The position numbers and the translations under genes are program-made. A stretch of 64,000 nucleotides of DNA from NCBI RefSeq assembly GCF_000178375.1, contig NZ_ADNC01000027.1, positions 186,001 through 250,000 of the forward strand, in the 5' to 3' direction. How positions within the stretch are numbered: position 1 is the first letter of the stretch; each line of letters begins with the position of its first letter. Source of the DNA: Mycoplasmopsis alligatoris A21JP2. Lineage in GTDB: Bacteria; Bacillota_I; Bacilli_A; Mycoplasmatales; Metamycoplasmataceae. The notes beneath the pieces are model-generated. The model did not search any database and was not told the origin of the DNA. It saw only the letters and a list, made by a program, of their open reading frames with translations. Below are positions 32,507 through 44,756 of this stretch, piece by piece.

Positions 32507-34570
32507 CTATTTAAATTTGTATTCATCTGGTATAGTATCTAGGCCATCTTTGAATAAATTAGTTTTTATTTTTTTATCTTTGTATAATTTTTTAAGCATT
32601 TCTCTATAAGAAATTCTTTGATCTTTACCACCACCATAAATTAAATCGTATTGTGGTAAATTATAATCTCCAAAATATCCTTTGTAATCATATCCTTCTG
32701 ACCTAAAAGCTTGAACAATTCCTTCATTACTAAAGTTATTACCTGCTGAAAATATTCCAACAAGCTCATTTTTCCCATTTCTTACACTGCTTCCACTTGA
32801 GCCAGATGCTGGTGAATAGTTTTTAACTAAATATCCTAACCCCATTGAAACAAATAAATTATTTATTTCTTGATCATTTCCAGCTTCAAATTTAAATTTA
32901 GTTTTATTATCAGGTAATTCATATGGAAAGTAATATGAACCAAATTTACTTTGACTTAACAATGAATCAAAAACACCAGGTTTATCTATAAATGAACGAT
33001 GTCCAAGTCCTCTACTGAATCCTCCACCATTTTTGAATTCGGTTCAGTTTTTGTCAAAATTATTAAATAATAATTTATTTTTATTTGTATAAAGCGAACG
33101 AGGAACACCTCTTTGGCTTTCTGGTTTTTTGGCTTTTTCTTTTTCATCTGTTTCTAGATCTCATGAAGCATCTGAATTAGTATTTGGGTATCCTAAAATA
33201 TATAAATCATCAATTGTAGATTTTCCTTTTTCAACTGTAGGATAGTCCTTTAAGAATGAATTTTTCAAGAATGAAATATGTTCATCTTTATTTAATGCAT
33301 AATTTGATGTAACTTTTTTTGCTAATTCTGAAGTGTCAAAAGTTATTTCTATAACTCCAAAATCAATATACTCTTTTAGAATATTAGACTTTGAATTTTT
33401 TGAAACAAAATCTTTAGGGTCTTTATTTAAAAAGTCTATTCCTAAAAACACTGTTCTGGCCTTAAATGGTTTTAATGAGAATTTTTCAAATTGACTTTCT
33501 TCATTTGTAGAATATAATTTTTCTTTTTCCAGTACTGAATCTTTTACTTTTGTAAGTCTTAATTCAGTGGTTCTGCTGTTTCACTGGTCTCTATAATTTC
33601 CTTCTGTGTCAGCTGCAGTACTAAATCTTTTAAGTTGGTGAACATTAGCACCAAAATATCATGTTTTAGGATATGATCCATCTTCTTCTAATTTAAAGTC
33701 AAGAATTCATGCTGTTCCACCTAGTAAAGCAGTATCAATAACATCAAAAGCATAAGTTTGTTTTGCTATTTTTTTATACATTGCATTAGGTAATGTTCTG
33801 GCTAAACCGGCTGTGTATGGATAAGTAGTTCAGTGAATACTTTTTCCTCTTTCATTTTCCTGTCAATCTAAAACTTTAATTTTTTCGTCTTCGACTACTG
33901 GTGAGGCAAATCCTAACGTTTGTGCATCTTCGTATGAAGGATAATTTATTTCATTTTCAACGTTTGGTATTTCTTTTGGTTTATCTTTAGGCGGTTTTGC
34001 AAATTTAGGAGCTTCCATTCCTGGTAAAAGAACAGGTGGTCTTTCATTTTTAATATGACCTAAAAGTGCTGTTTTATATTTAGAAAAGTCTATTTTTCAT
34101 CTTTCAACTTCATTTGCTTCACTTCATTTAGTAATGTCATCAGGTGCAAATGCTTTATCAGATATCGAAATAGGTGTTTTTTCATAAGGTGGTCTTTTTG
34201 AAAAATCTAATTCGTTATCAGAATAACCAACATCAACACTGTTTAATTTTGATTCGGCTTTTTTAAGAGCTTTTTTTTGAACATCTTTATTTAACGTTTT
34301 TAAAAAATTTATCAAAATTTCATTATCTTTTTGATTACGTGGAAAGTTACCATCCAAATAAGAAATATATAAGTTTTTTATTTCATCATTTTGATTTGCT
34401 GCCATCTCTTCCAAAGGTATTTCAGGAACTTTAGGTTCTTTATTTGTTGTAGCAGGCTGTGTTTCTGTTTTATTTTTTTCATTAGCAGGTGTAGTACATG
34501 CTGTTATTGCTAAAACCGGCAACAAAACGCTTGCTGTTGCCATTGTTAATATTTTAATTTTCTTTTTCAT
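32507..34570 (-). CDS. DUF31 / MIP-family lipoprotein
   Basis: This 687-residue protein has lipobox Cys25 and a short Lys/Thr linker. A central charged region precedes the protease half (ALLGGTAWILDFK onward). His is in GANVHQL (H311), a candidate Asp in YIDFGVIEITFD and Ser in GSSGSSVRNGK (S592; GxSGS). Many Trp are TGA. The start ATG follows AAAGAG. It leads the minus-strand operon and is divergent from the broken copy at 34740. Sequence similarity to the downstream copy is visible only in the protease half. Confidence 0.83.
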
Positions 34571-34717
34571 TTTTACTCTTTTTCTATGGTTATTGTTATA
34601 TTATTGTTGCTTAATATGAATATTAAACATGTTTATTATAGCAAAATATACTTTTTGAAAATTTTGCATAATAAATATTAAAGAAAAATGAAAATTTATA
34701 AAAATTGCTAAATTAAC

Positions 34718-34723
34718 TATAAT
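34718..34723 (+). promoter_or_regulatory. -10 box of the broken DUF31 gene
   Basis: TATAAT, then AGAGG ribosome binding site, then ATG at 34740. The 169 bases between 34571 and 34739 form a divergent intergenic region; I see no further gene in it. Confidence 0.55.
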
Positions 34724-34739
34724 AGTAAAAAGAGGTTTT

Positions 34740-36621
34740 ATGAATAAAAAATTTTTTAAATCAACGTTTATAGGTTTAGCTATTTTGAGTAGTTCATTTT
34801 TAGTTAGTTGTACTTCAGGACCAAATTTAAATTCCACTCTTAAAGATCAAGAAGTTGATAATAATAATATTACTAAAGAAGAACCAAAAAAACCTATAAA
34901 TAGTGAAAATAAAGAAAATGTAAATAATGATAAAGGAAAAGATTCAGCTTTAGAAAATAAAAAAAACGATGTAGAAAAAAATCAACCAAACAACAATGAA
35001 AATTTCAAAATAGATGAGTCAAAAAAAGAAGATCATATCGAGAATTTAGAACCTATTATTGATTATAAAAATTTTGAAAATAAAAAACTTGATTTTAACA
35101 CAGACCTTTCAAAAGAAGTAAAAATTAAACCTTTAGATAAAAAAACTATATTAGAAAATATTTATAAAAGAACTTTTTCAATTAAATTTACAATTAACGA
35201 TCCAAATGCTACTAATCATTTAATTTCACCTCGAGATGGAACAGGAACTGGATGACTATTTGATTATTATAAGTATGAAAATTCAAATAAATATAAATTA
35301 TTTTTAGCTACAAATGTCCATGTTTAGCTCAATTAGTCAATTCATATCCTAAAGACAAAAGTGATAAGTTTGACTATCAGCAAATAACTCTAATACAACT
35401 CCAGGGATTTCTCTTGGAAGAGTTAAAACACCTAATATCTCTGAATATACTACAAAATCATCTCAACATGAAGGACAAGCAGGAAATTATTATCAGAACT
35501 TAAATAGAAGTGACGTTAATGAAGAACTAAAAAAAGTAGTTGGTGTTTATAATCCAGCGTTAATTTCTGGACCTAAAATTGTTTTTGCAGGTATAGACTT
35601 TATGAATAAAAAAGCAATTGAACCTTTTGAAGAAAGTATGAAAAAACCTTACGAAGATGAATTAGCAAGATTACAAAAAAGCAATAGTAATTATTTAAGA
35701 GAAGACCCTAAATTAATGGTAGATTTTGGAATTTTTGAATTTGATGTGAACTTAGATCTTGATAATTCAAATAATAAAGAGTTTAGTTCTTGAATTAAGT
35801 CGGCTATAGAATCGTTTGATCAAACAAACAATTTTTTAAAATCTAATATAGTGCCAAATCATGATGGTAAAAATATACCTTATATTACATATGATTATGG
35901 CTCAATAACTAACGAATTTAAAGATACTAAAACAAAGTACCCTAATTTAGAATTTTCAAAAACTAAACCTCATTTTGTTCATTTAGCAGGTTATCCATAT
36001 AATTCAATAAATAAATCATTTTATTGAACTACTAACAATATTTCAGAAAGATATGAAAAAAACACTGGGAAAAAGTCACCAGATACTGAATTTGATACTC
36101 CTGGCGGAGGAAAACAAACCTGACCGGGTACAATTTATCCAAATGAGGATATGTCTTCGTTTGGAAAAAACAATCCAAGATCGCATTTAAATAATTTTAC
36201 TTATAGTTCTTTAAATATATGAAATAGAATTTTTCTTGAAGGATATGGATACACATCTTCAAGCATTTTATCAGGACTAGGATCTGGTGCATCGGGTTCA
36301 CTTGCAATGAATGAATATGGCTTACCAATAGGCATTTATACCGGAAGTTCAACTAGTGATTATTCGCATTTATATCCAGATTCATCAGAAAGAATTGATG
36401 GAGGAAATTTTAGTTATTGAGTTCAAAACTTCACTTCTGTTGCAAAAAGAAATGGAAAAGAAGTGGTAATGCCAGCCTATAATTTAATTGACGATACAAA
36501 CAGAGCTAGATATGGACTACAAAAAACTTCTTATAGAAGTAATTTAAGGATTTTATACCCAAATGGTTTTGAAAATAATATTAAATCAAAAAAAACAGCT
36601 ATATTTTTAAAGGGATATTAA
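34740..36621 (+). pseudogene. DUF31 / MIP-family lipoprotein gene broken by two frameshifts
   Basis: The N-terminal frame (lipobox Cys24, Asn/Lys/Glu-rich linker, ...GTGTGWLFDYY..., ATNVHV) stops at a TAG at 35325. Coding continues one base short in another frame (AQLVNSYPKDKSDKFDY) for about 55 bases. It then shifts again near 35375-35385 to the frame that runs to TAA at 36619. That last part contains an acid candidate (LMVDFGIFEFDV), GSGASGSLAMNEYG with the Ser nucleophile, and MPAYNLID. Both shifts are one base missing relative to an intact frame. His, Asp candidate and Ser are all preserved, so the decay is recent, or the two indels are sequence errors. Confidence 0.8.
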
Positions 36622-36632
36622 TCCTTTTTTTA
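36609..36632 (+). terminator. Intrinsic terminator
   Basis: Stem AAAGGGAT / ATCCTTTT (one G-U pair), loop ATTA, followed by a T-run; overlaps the end of the broken DUF31 gene. Confidence 0.75.
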
Positions 36633-36716
36633 TTAAATTGACTGTAAGATGAAAATTTAATTGTTTAAACAAATAATTTAAAAATTTTAGAAATTTAATA
36701 TTTATATTAATAGTAG

Positions 36717-36722
36717 TATTAT
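36717..36722 (+). promoter_or_regulatory. Putative -10 box, leaderless spacing
   Basis: TATTAT ends six bases before the ATG at 36729 and no ribosome binding site is present. The 24 bases around it (36709-36732) match those at 40585-40608 with one difference. Confidence 0.45.
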
Positions 36723-36728
36723 ATAAAT

Positions 36729-39700
36729 ATGAAAAAAAATAAAATAAAATTGATATTAACATTAAGCGTTTTAAATTTAAGCACTTTAACAAGTGCTATT
36801 GCAATTTCTTGTAATAAAACTAGTTTAAATAATTCTGAAACTCACCCGAATAAAGAAGATGATACAACTATAAATAACAAAGGTAATGAGCCTAAAAAAG
36901 AAATAGAAAAACCAGAAGATAATGAGTTAATTACGTTTGAAAACTATAAGGCAAAAAATTTTAATGTTTATAAAACAGATGAAAATTTAAGAAAAGAATT
37001 AAACGAATTCAAGAGCGATGTAGATAAAGCAAAAATAGAATATAAACCTGAAGCTATAAGAGCAATTGAACATTTTTATTTAAAGCCTTATTCTGCATCA
37101 TTTGATGAGCATAATTATTTGTCATATTTAAAAATATCTAACTTAGATAAGTATGATGTTAAATTAAATAAAATTACAGTTAGTGAAAATGATTTAAACA
37201 CAACATTATTCGACATTGATATTATTGAACCTATTAAAAAAATTAAAATAAATAAAAAAATGGAATTAAAATCATCAAATGATATAACTAAATTAATCGA
37301 TGAATTTACCTCATCAAAAGATTTTGATGATTATTTTGATTATGACAAAAAATTCAAATATAGATTTAGTGCAAATGAAATTTTTACTAAAGAAAATTTC
37401 AATAAAATATTTTTAGGAAAAAAAATAAGATATTTCGATTACAAATTTATTAAATTTAATGAAATTTCTAACGATAACAACGTTAGCTTAAAAATAGGAT
37501 TATATCTACAAAATAAACTTCTAAAAGAACTAGATGTTAATTCACAAAGTTGAACTGGAAGTTCTTATTTTAGCTTGTCTATAAATCAAAAAGTAAAAAA
37601 AGACTTGGACTGATATGTAGAAAATGGAAATGAATCGCTTGAGTTAATTGACTCAGTAAAAAAAGCACCATCTATGTTTTTACCATCAAAAATAAAACTA
37701 AATGAGGTTTTTAAAATTAAACAATTTGATGGATACAAAATCGAACTAATTAAAGATATGGATGCAAATGGAAAAGAAATTTATGATGATAAAAAGGGAA
37801 CTTTGGCTTATAAATTTAAAATAACAAAATTGAGTGACAATACCGTTTTTTATTCTAAATCTCATAATATGGAACTGTTAAAATTAGAAGGAGATCCTGA
37901 AGATTTTGATAATTTTAATGATAAATACTTCACATCCACTCTTAATAATTTTGAAAGTAATTCATCGTTTAAAGGATTAAAACAACAAGTTGATCAAATA
38001 AATGGAACTAATTTTACTCCACGTAGATCAGTTTTTCATACTTATATAGAACCAAGTAAAATGACCAATGCTAATTTAAAATTTTTCTTAGCGTTTAGAA
38101 ATCCTAACACAGGATTAAAAACAGATAGAGATGTTCCTGAAAATAAAAATATTTCTTCTGATAAAGAAAATAAAGTAAATATTAACGCTTTAAGAAAAGA
38201 TTGATATTTTGGATTTTATGATGTAAAAGGTACTAATCCAAATGATCAAGGATATATGCAAGATTTAACTTTTAAGATAGGTTTTATTAATAAAAATAAT
38301 CCTGAAATTCGTTATCATTCAAATCTTATTAAATTAAGTGGATTAACCAATACAATTGCAGATAAATTCTATCCTATGGAGGATTTAAGCAATATTACTT
38401 TAGAAAATCTTGAAGTAAATACTGAAATTTCAAAGATAAGCGCTAATGAATTTAGAAATGCTTTTAAAAATAAGAAAACAGAGTGGGAATCATATAAAAA
38501 CTATATAAAAGTTTTATATTCTGAACATTTCTTTAGTTATAAAAAATATAAATTAGACACATAAATGATAAAAAATACATTAGTGATTTTTCTATTGTAG
38601 ACATTAAAGAAGCCAACGATAAAGAAGGTAGTTTATATATTAAATTAAAAGGTTTAAATAATGAACAATCTTTAACATGAATTAAAATTAAGGGATTTAA
38701 AACCGATTCTAATAGTAACTTTAAACCATTAGATGAATTTGATTTGGTAAAAAGACTTTATGATTGAGCATCATTTCAAAATATAAAATTAATGACTATA
38801 CAAGAAAACAAAGATGAATTTTTAAGATTTAGAAAATTAGAATTTAAAGTTTCTAACGGTAAATGATTAGCAAATAAAGATAGTAGTAAAATAGAATTTT
38901 TAATGCCTAAAAATTATTATGAACCAATTTTTGAAAACAAAAATTCTGATTTAAAAAATCCAAAAATTATTCTTCATTTACCTATAGTTTATAATAATAA
39001 CATTTCAAATGTTTGAAGTACATTTGCAGCTAATGCCTATTATACTTGACCTACTATTGAGCTAGATTATCAAGAATTGAAAGATAAAAAAGAATTAATT
39101 ATTAAATCCACAATGAAGGGTGCTTGAAGAAATGGAGGACATACTACAAAAGACTTTAACGTGGTTGTAAAACTAAATGAAAAAGGTATTTCTTTTGAAG
39201 TAGTTCCAGAAAATAAAGAATTTAGATTTACTCAAAAATATTATGAAGGATTTAAAGATTATTACGCAAATAAAGGTATAAAAGACGGGCAAGAAGTTAA
39301 AGATGAAGATGTGCCTTTAGACAAAGCGATTTATTTTGATACTCATGGTACAAATACCTTTTTAGAGTACAAAAATAATATAAAAAATGAAGTATTTAGT
39401 GACAATAAAACTAACATATTTGACTATGACAACGTTAGTTTTAATCAATTTGATAATCCGATTTTAATTAAAACAAATTATAAAGATGGTAAAGCATTTG
39501 CTTATAATTTCAACCAAAATGTTCCACAAAAATGAAGCAACGGTTACAAAACAGACTATGAAGTTTTAAGTTTTGAATCGCAAACTGAAGCGGCAAAAGA
39601 AATTAGATCTAGAACATTTGCTGGCGGTGGAGGAAGTTATACAATTTTAAGAAAAGTGAATGATGACCCTAATGATTATCGTTATTATGGATTAACAAAT

Positions 39701-40462
39701 CAACATGTTGTAGCTACTACATTTGATATGTGGAATAAACCAACATTAAATGCTGAAAAACAAAAAACCACATATCTAGTTAGAGCTTTTGAAAGACAAG
39801 GAACTGAATTATATAATTCGAAAGGATTATTTCATGGACCTGAAAATATGGGAAATATTCCTTATGATGTTTTTTGAAGTGCAATTAGTCCTGTTGATCG
39901 CGATTTAACAAAAACTAGGCAAAAAATAGATGCAGCTATAACTATTTTCGATATAAAAGAAACAATTTTAAGAGCCAGAAGAGAATCAAGATTTGAAACT
40001 GCAGAATGATTGGAAAATTGAAAAAACCTTAAACCTTTAGATTTTTCTTATGATTATCAATATGAATCATTTTTCTATGACAATTTAGGTTTAGATTATA
40101 CAATGGGATCTTTTCCTTGAGGAAAACCAACACATTATTTAATTAATAGAACTCCTTACAATGATGATAAAAGAATTTCAATTAACAATACTAATATAAC
40201 TAGGCTTTTCTTTGGTGGAGGAGCAAGTGGTAGCGGTATTTTAAATAGCAGAGGTGAATTTGTTTCACCTATTAACAGCGGAAACTATAATTCTCTATTT
40301 TCGTTTGTTATGAAAAATAGAAATTATGATATGGTAGGTGCAAACAATGATGGGAATCCATTTTTAAAGGATGAAGCCTTCAGTATTATAGCTCATATGT
40401 ATAGAGCTAATTTATTTGATCCTAGAACTTTTAATTTTAATAAGCAAATGGAAGTTAAATAA
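36729..40462 (+). pseudogene. Large DUF31 / MIP-like lipoprotein gene, copy 1, frameshifted
   Basis: Together the two frames would encode about 1240 residues, matching copies 2 and 3. The first frame (lipobox Cys28; PEAIRAIEHFYLKPYSASF segment) ends in TAA at 38562 after KKYKLDT. The continuation (INDKKYISDFSIVDIKEA) is in the frame one base short and runs to 40462. At the same place copy 2 is uninterrupted (KKYSLETVSYKKYISDF). The protease half in the second frame is complete: TNQHVVATT (His), AAITIFDIKE (Asp) and GGGASGSGILNSRGEF (Ser). Unless expressed as two pieces or corrected, only the N-terminal ~611 residues would be made. Confidence 0.82.
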
Positions 40463-40493
40463 GTTTAAAATATTTATCTAACATTATTCAATT

Positions 40494-40518
40494 AAGATGT
40501 AGCAATACATCTTTTTTT
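40494..40518 (+). terminator. Intrinsic terminator
   Basis: Stem AAGATGTA / TACATCTT with a GCAA loop and T-run, 31 bases after the copy 1 gene. Confidence 0.88.
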
Positions 40519-40592
40519 CATATTTTCCATATTAACCTATGTCATTGTGTTATATGTAAATTTTAAATAAATATATTATTGAATAATAGTAG

Positions 40593-40598
40593 TAATAT
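40593..40598 (+). promoter_or_regulatory. Putative -10 box, leaderless spacing
   Basis: TAATAT ends six bases before the ATG at 40605; no ribosome binding site is seen. The context is nearly identical to that of copy 1. Confidence 0.4.
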
Positions 40599-40604
40599 AT
40601 AAAT

Positions 40605-43600
40605 ATGAAATCTAAGAATACAAGAAAAATTCAAATTTTATCATTAGTTTCTTTAATTACTATTTCAAGTTCGATGTTTGTTTCATGTGCACTTAAAAAT
40701 GTAGAAATTAAAAGAGTGACTAGTGTTTTTCCTAAAAAAATAGAAGACACTAGTTCGACAGAAGAAAAAGAAAATTCTGAAAATTCATTCTTTATTAAAG
40801 AAGATCCAGCTGAAAAATTAAAAAGAGAATCAGAAGCTTTAGAAAAATTAAAAGTTGATATTGAAAACTTTAAAACATCTGTAAATGAATCTGAAATTTC
40901 TTTTAAACCTGAAGCATTGAAAGCAATAGATAATTTTTACTTAAAACCTTATTCTGCTTCATTTGATAAAAACAATTTTAAATCATATTTTAAATTTGAT
41001 AAATTAGAAAACTTTGATTTAGAAGTGAATAATATTTCTATTAGCAAAGAAGATATTAATACAACTGTCTTTGATTTAGATGTTATAAATCATGAATTAA
41101 AGTTAAAAATAAATAAACAATTTAAATATAAATTTGATAATGACATTAAGTTAATAGCTGATGAAGTTTCTAAATCAGATGATTTTGATTATTATTTTAC
41201 ATATTCTCAGGATGCTAAAAGCAGATTTCTTGCTAAAGAAGTTTTTGCCAATGAAAACTTTTCAAAAGTTTTTACACCTAAAAAAATTAGATATTTTGAT
41301 GTTAAATTTAAAGAAATAAATCAAAGTAAAAACGATTCTGATGTTTCATTAAAATTAGAATTGTATTTACATGATAAATTCATTAAAGAAATAATAGTTA
41401 ATTCAAATTCATGAAAAGGAAAAGCATTTTTTAACTTATCACAAGACAAAAAAGCTTTAGAAGAACTTAAATGATACATTGAACAAGGTGTAGAATCATT
41501 AGAATTACATGATGTTAAAACAAAAGCACCTACTATGTTTTTACCATCAAAAATTGATTTAAACTCTGTGTTTAAATTATCAAAATTTGATGGATATGAA
41601 TTAAGCTTAGAAAAAGCCAAAAATAATAAACATGAAGAGATAATAAACGAAATCGAAGGTAAATTAGAATTTAGATTTAAGGTAAAAAATTTAAAAAATA
41701 ACGAAATTTTTTACTCTAAAAATCACAAGATGGAATTTTTAAAGCAAGAAGGTGATCCAGAAAATGTTGAGGATTTTAATGATGATTATTTTACAAGTAA
41801 AAACTCTAACATATCAACAGATAATACATTTATAGATTTAAAAAATAAAGTAGATAAAATCAATGGTTCAAGTTTTTCTCCAAGAAGAGTAGTTAATCAA
41901 ACCTATATTGAACCTGACAAAATGACTAGTAAGAATTTAAAGTATTTTTTAGCGTTTAGAATACCAAATAAAGGTGTAAATAAAGATACAAATAGACCTG
42001 AAAACATTAATATTAGCGATCAAGAAGATACAAAAATTGATATCAATAATATTCGTAAAAATTATTATTTTGCTTTTTATAATGTGCATTCAACTGAGCC
42101 AAATGATCAAAATTTTAATCAAACATTAAATTTTAAAATAGGTTTTATAAATAAAAAAAATCCTTTAATTCGTTATCATTCAAAATTAATAAGCCTTAAA
42201 GGACTAAAAAATACTTTATCCGACAAGTACTATGCTATAGAGGATTTAAGCAATATAACTTTAGAAAACTTGCATTTAGAAAATGATTTATTAAGTATCA
42301 AACCCAGTGAATTTTTAAACTCATTTAATAAAAAAGATTCAAACTGAAGTATTTATAGAAATTATATAAAAGTTAAATATGATGAAAAATTATTTAATTA
42401 TAAAAAATACTCTTTAGAAACTGTTTCATATAAAAAGTATATTTCAGATTTTGACATTATTGATGTTAAAGAAGCTGATGATAGAGACGGAAGTGTTTAT
42501 GTAAAACTAGGTTATTTAAACAAAGAAAAAGCAATAACATGAATTAGGATAAAACATTTTTTGAATAGCAACTTAAAAGATTCTAAAAAAATTGATGACT
42601 TTGAATTGATAAAAAAATTACATAACGATCCTTACTTTCAATGAATCAATTTAATGACTGTTCAAAGATCAAGAGATGAATTTTTAAGATATAGAAAATT
42701 AGAGTTCAAAACTTCAAATGGAAAATGATTAGCTAACAAAGATAATACAAGAATAGAATTTACTATTCCTAAAAATTATTATGAACCTGTTTTTGAAAAT
42801 AAAAATGCAATTGTTAAGGATCAAAAATTTTTACTTCATCTTCCTATTATGTATAACAATAATATTGCTAAATTATGAGGTACATTTGCAGGAATTTCTT
42901 GATGAACCTGACCTAAAATAATTATTGATTACAATAAATTAAAAAATGAAAGAGAAATGATTATTGAAGATCAAATGAGGGGAGCTTATCAAAATGGTTG
43001 ACCAACAACTAAACCGTTTTATTTAAAGTTAAGACTGACTGATAAAGGTATAGAAATTGAAGTATACCCTAAAGATACAACATTAAAATTCACACAAAAA
43101 TATTATTCTGATTTTGGGAGTTATTATAAACTTAAAAATATTCCAGAAGGAGCACTTGTAAAAGATAAAGATGTTCCAAAAGATAAAGCTATTTATTTTG
43201 ATACTAGAGGAGCAAACATTCTTTTAATGTATACAAATAATATAGCTAATGAAGTTTTTGATGATGTAAAAAGTAACGAATTTGACTATGACAATGTAAC
43301 ATTTAATAAATTTGATAATACTATTTTTGTAAAAACTAAGTATAAAAACATCAGCGCTTTTGAATATAATTTTAACCAAAATGTTCCACAAAAATGATCT
43401 AGCGGATATAAAACTGATTATGAAGTTCTACCCTTTGAATCTTTAACTCGTGAAGCTGAAGATATAAAAGCTAGAACTTTTGCTTCTGGCGGAGGTAGTT
43501 ATACAATGCTACGTAAATTGAATAACGATCCAAATGATTATCGTTATTTAGCTGTTACTAATCAGCATATTATTGGTACAACTTTTGAAATGTGAGAAAG

Positions 43601-44324
43601 ACCTTTAATGAACCCTTCTAAGACTAGAACAACATATTTTAGAATTCCTTTTTCTAGACCAAGAACTGATTTATATAACTCATTTGCAGATTTTAAATCT
43701 CCTGAAACCGTTATGGATATTCCAATGGATATTTTTTGAAGTGCGACAAGTCCTATTGGAAAAGATTTAAAAAATACAAGACAAAAAATAGATGTTGGTA
43801 TTTCTGTTTTTGACATCAGAAAAATAATAAAAAAAGCTAGAAAAGAATCAAAATTTGAAGTTGTTTCATGATTGGAAAATTGAAAAAATTTAAAACCATT
43901 GACTTTTTCTTATGATTATCAAGATGAATCAGTGTTTTTTGAAAACCTTGCTGTAGATTATACGATTGGAGTTTTTCCTGATGGTAAACCTGCACATTAT
44001 TTAGTTAATAGAATTAATTATGGTGGAGGCTCAAAAGTTAGAGCAAAAAATAACAATATTACTAGAATATTTACTTATTTTGGAGTTAGTGGTGGTGGTG
44101 TTATAAATAGTCGAGGAGAATATGTTGCTGCTATTAATAGTATAAGTTCAGATTCATTGTATGGAGATTTAATTACAACAATGCACTATGATTATATTGG
44201 TGGAAATAATGACAAAAACCCTTTTAGTAAACATGAGGGATTCAGTGTTTTAGCACACATGTATCGCGCCAACTTATATGATCCAAGAACTTTTGAATTT
44301 AATAAGCAAATGGAAGTTAAGTAA
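40605..44324 (+). CDS. Large DUF31 / MIP-like surface lipoprotein, copy 2
   Basis: This intact 1239-residue protein has lipobox Cys28, a charged linker and a conserved segment KPEALKAIDNFYLKPYSASF near residue 105. About 700 further residues have no motif I recognise. The protease domain carries H988 (TNQHIIG), D1070 (GISVFDIR) and S1162 (FGVSGGGVINSRGEY). The Ser motif GVSGGG is closer to classical GDSGG than the GxSGSG of the other copies. Family knowledge (DUF31, MIP) suggests a serine protease acting on host immunoglobulin. The N-terminal half is much longer than in typical MIP proteins and may bind the target. Confidence 0.85.
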
Positions 44325-44491
44325 GAAAAATCAAAAAAACAGAATATAAATAAAATATTTGGTTTTTTTGTATTTTTTTTAAAAAATATTAAATTTATTT
44401 ATTGATATGGAATTTTTTATTAGTTGAGCAATATATTTTGCTTTGCTAAATTTTTTAAGAGCTATTAATAAAAAAAGTTCTTATATATTTA

Positions 44492-44511
44492 ATATATATA
44501 TATATATATAT
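44492..44511. repeat. (AT)10 dinucleotide tract
   Basis: Twenty strictly alternating A/T bases, preceded by further TA-rich sequence. It lies 214 bases before the next -10 box. Confidence 0.85.
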
Positions 44512-44724
44512 GAGATAAAAAATTTTACTTTTTAATCTATTATTTAGACGTTTATGGAATTTTTAATATTAATGTTTTAATTACTAAATAAATTTTTTAT
44601 AGAAATTAAATTACAAAATCACTAATATTTAATGATAAGTTAAATCCTAATTATTTACTTTGAGTGCTAAAAGTGAATAATTTATTAAGAAATTTTAAAA
44701 ATGATTTTATATTCATAATTTAAT

Positions 44725-44730
44725 TATAAT
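44725..44730 (+). promoter_or_regulatory. -10 box of the 401-residue lipoprotein gene
   Basis: TATAAT, then AAGGAGAG directly before the ATG at 44757: a conventional leadered transcript. Confidence 0.6.
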
Positions 44731-44756
44731 AAAGACGTTAATAATTAAGGAGAGAA

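Larger units (their letters stand above)
44325..44756. other. Gene-free AT-rich interval
   Basis: No open frame, RNA gene or clear terminator is visible between copy 2 and the 401-residue lipoprotein gene. The stretch is extremely AT-rich, includes an (AT)10 tract, and ends with a promoter and ribosome binding site for the next gene. Confidence 0.6.

Noticed and set aside
44662-44670. GAGTGCTAA, one half of a CIRCE heat-shock operator
   Set aside because: The matching TTAGCACTC half nine bases upstream is absent. A similar half-site at 46099-46107 (AAGTGCTAA) also lacks a partner, so I do not call HrcA regulation.
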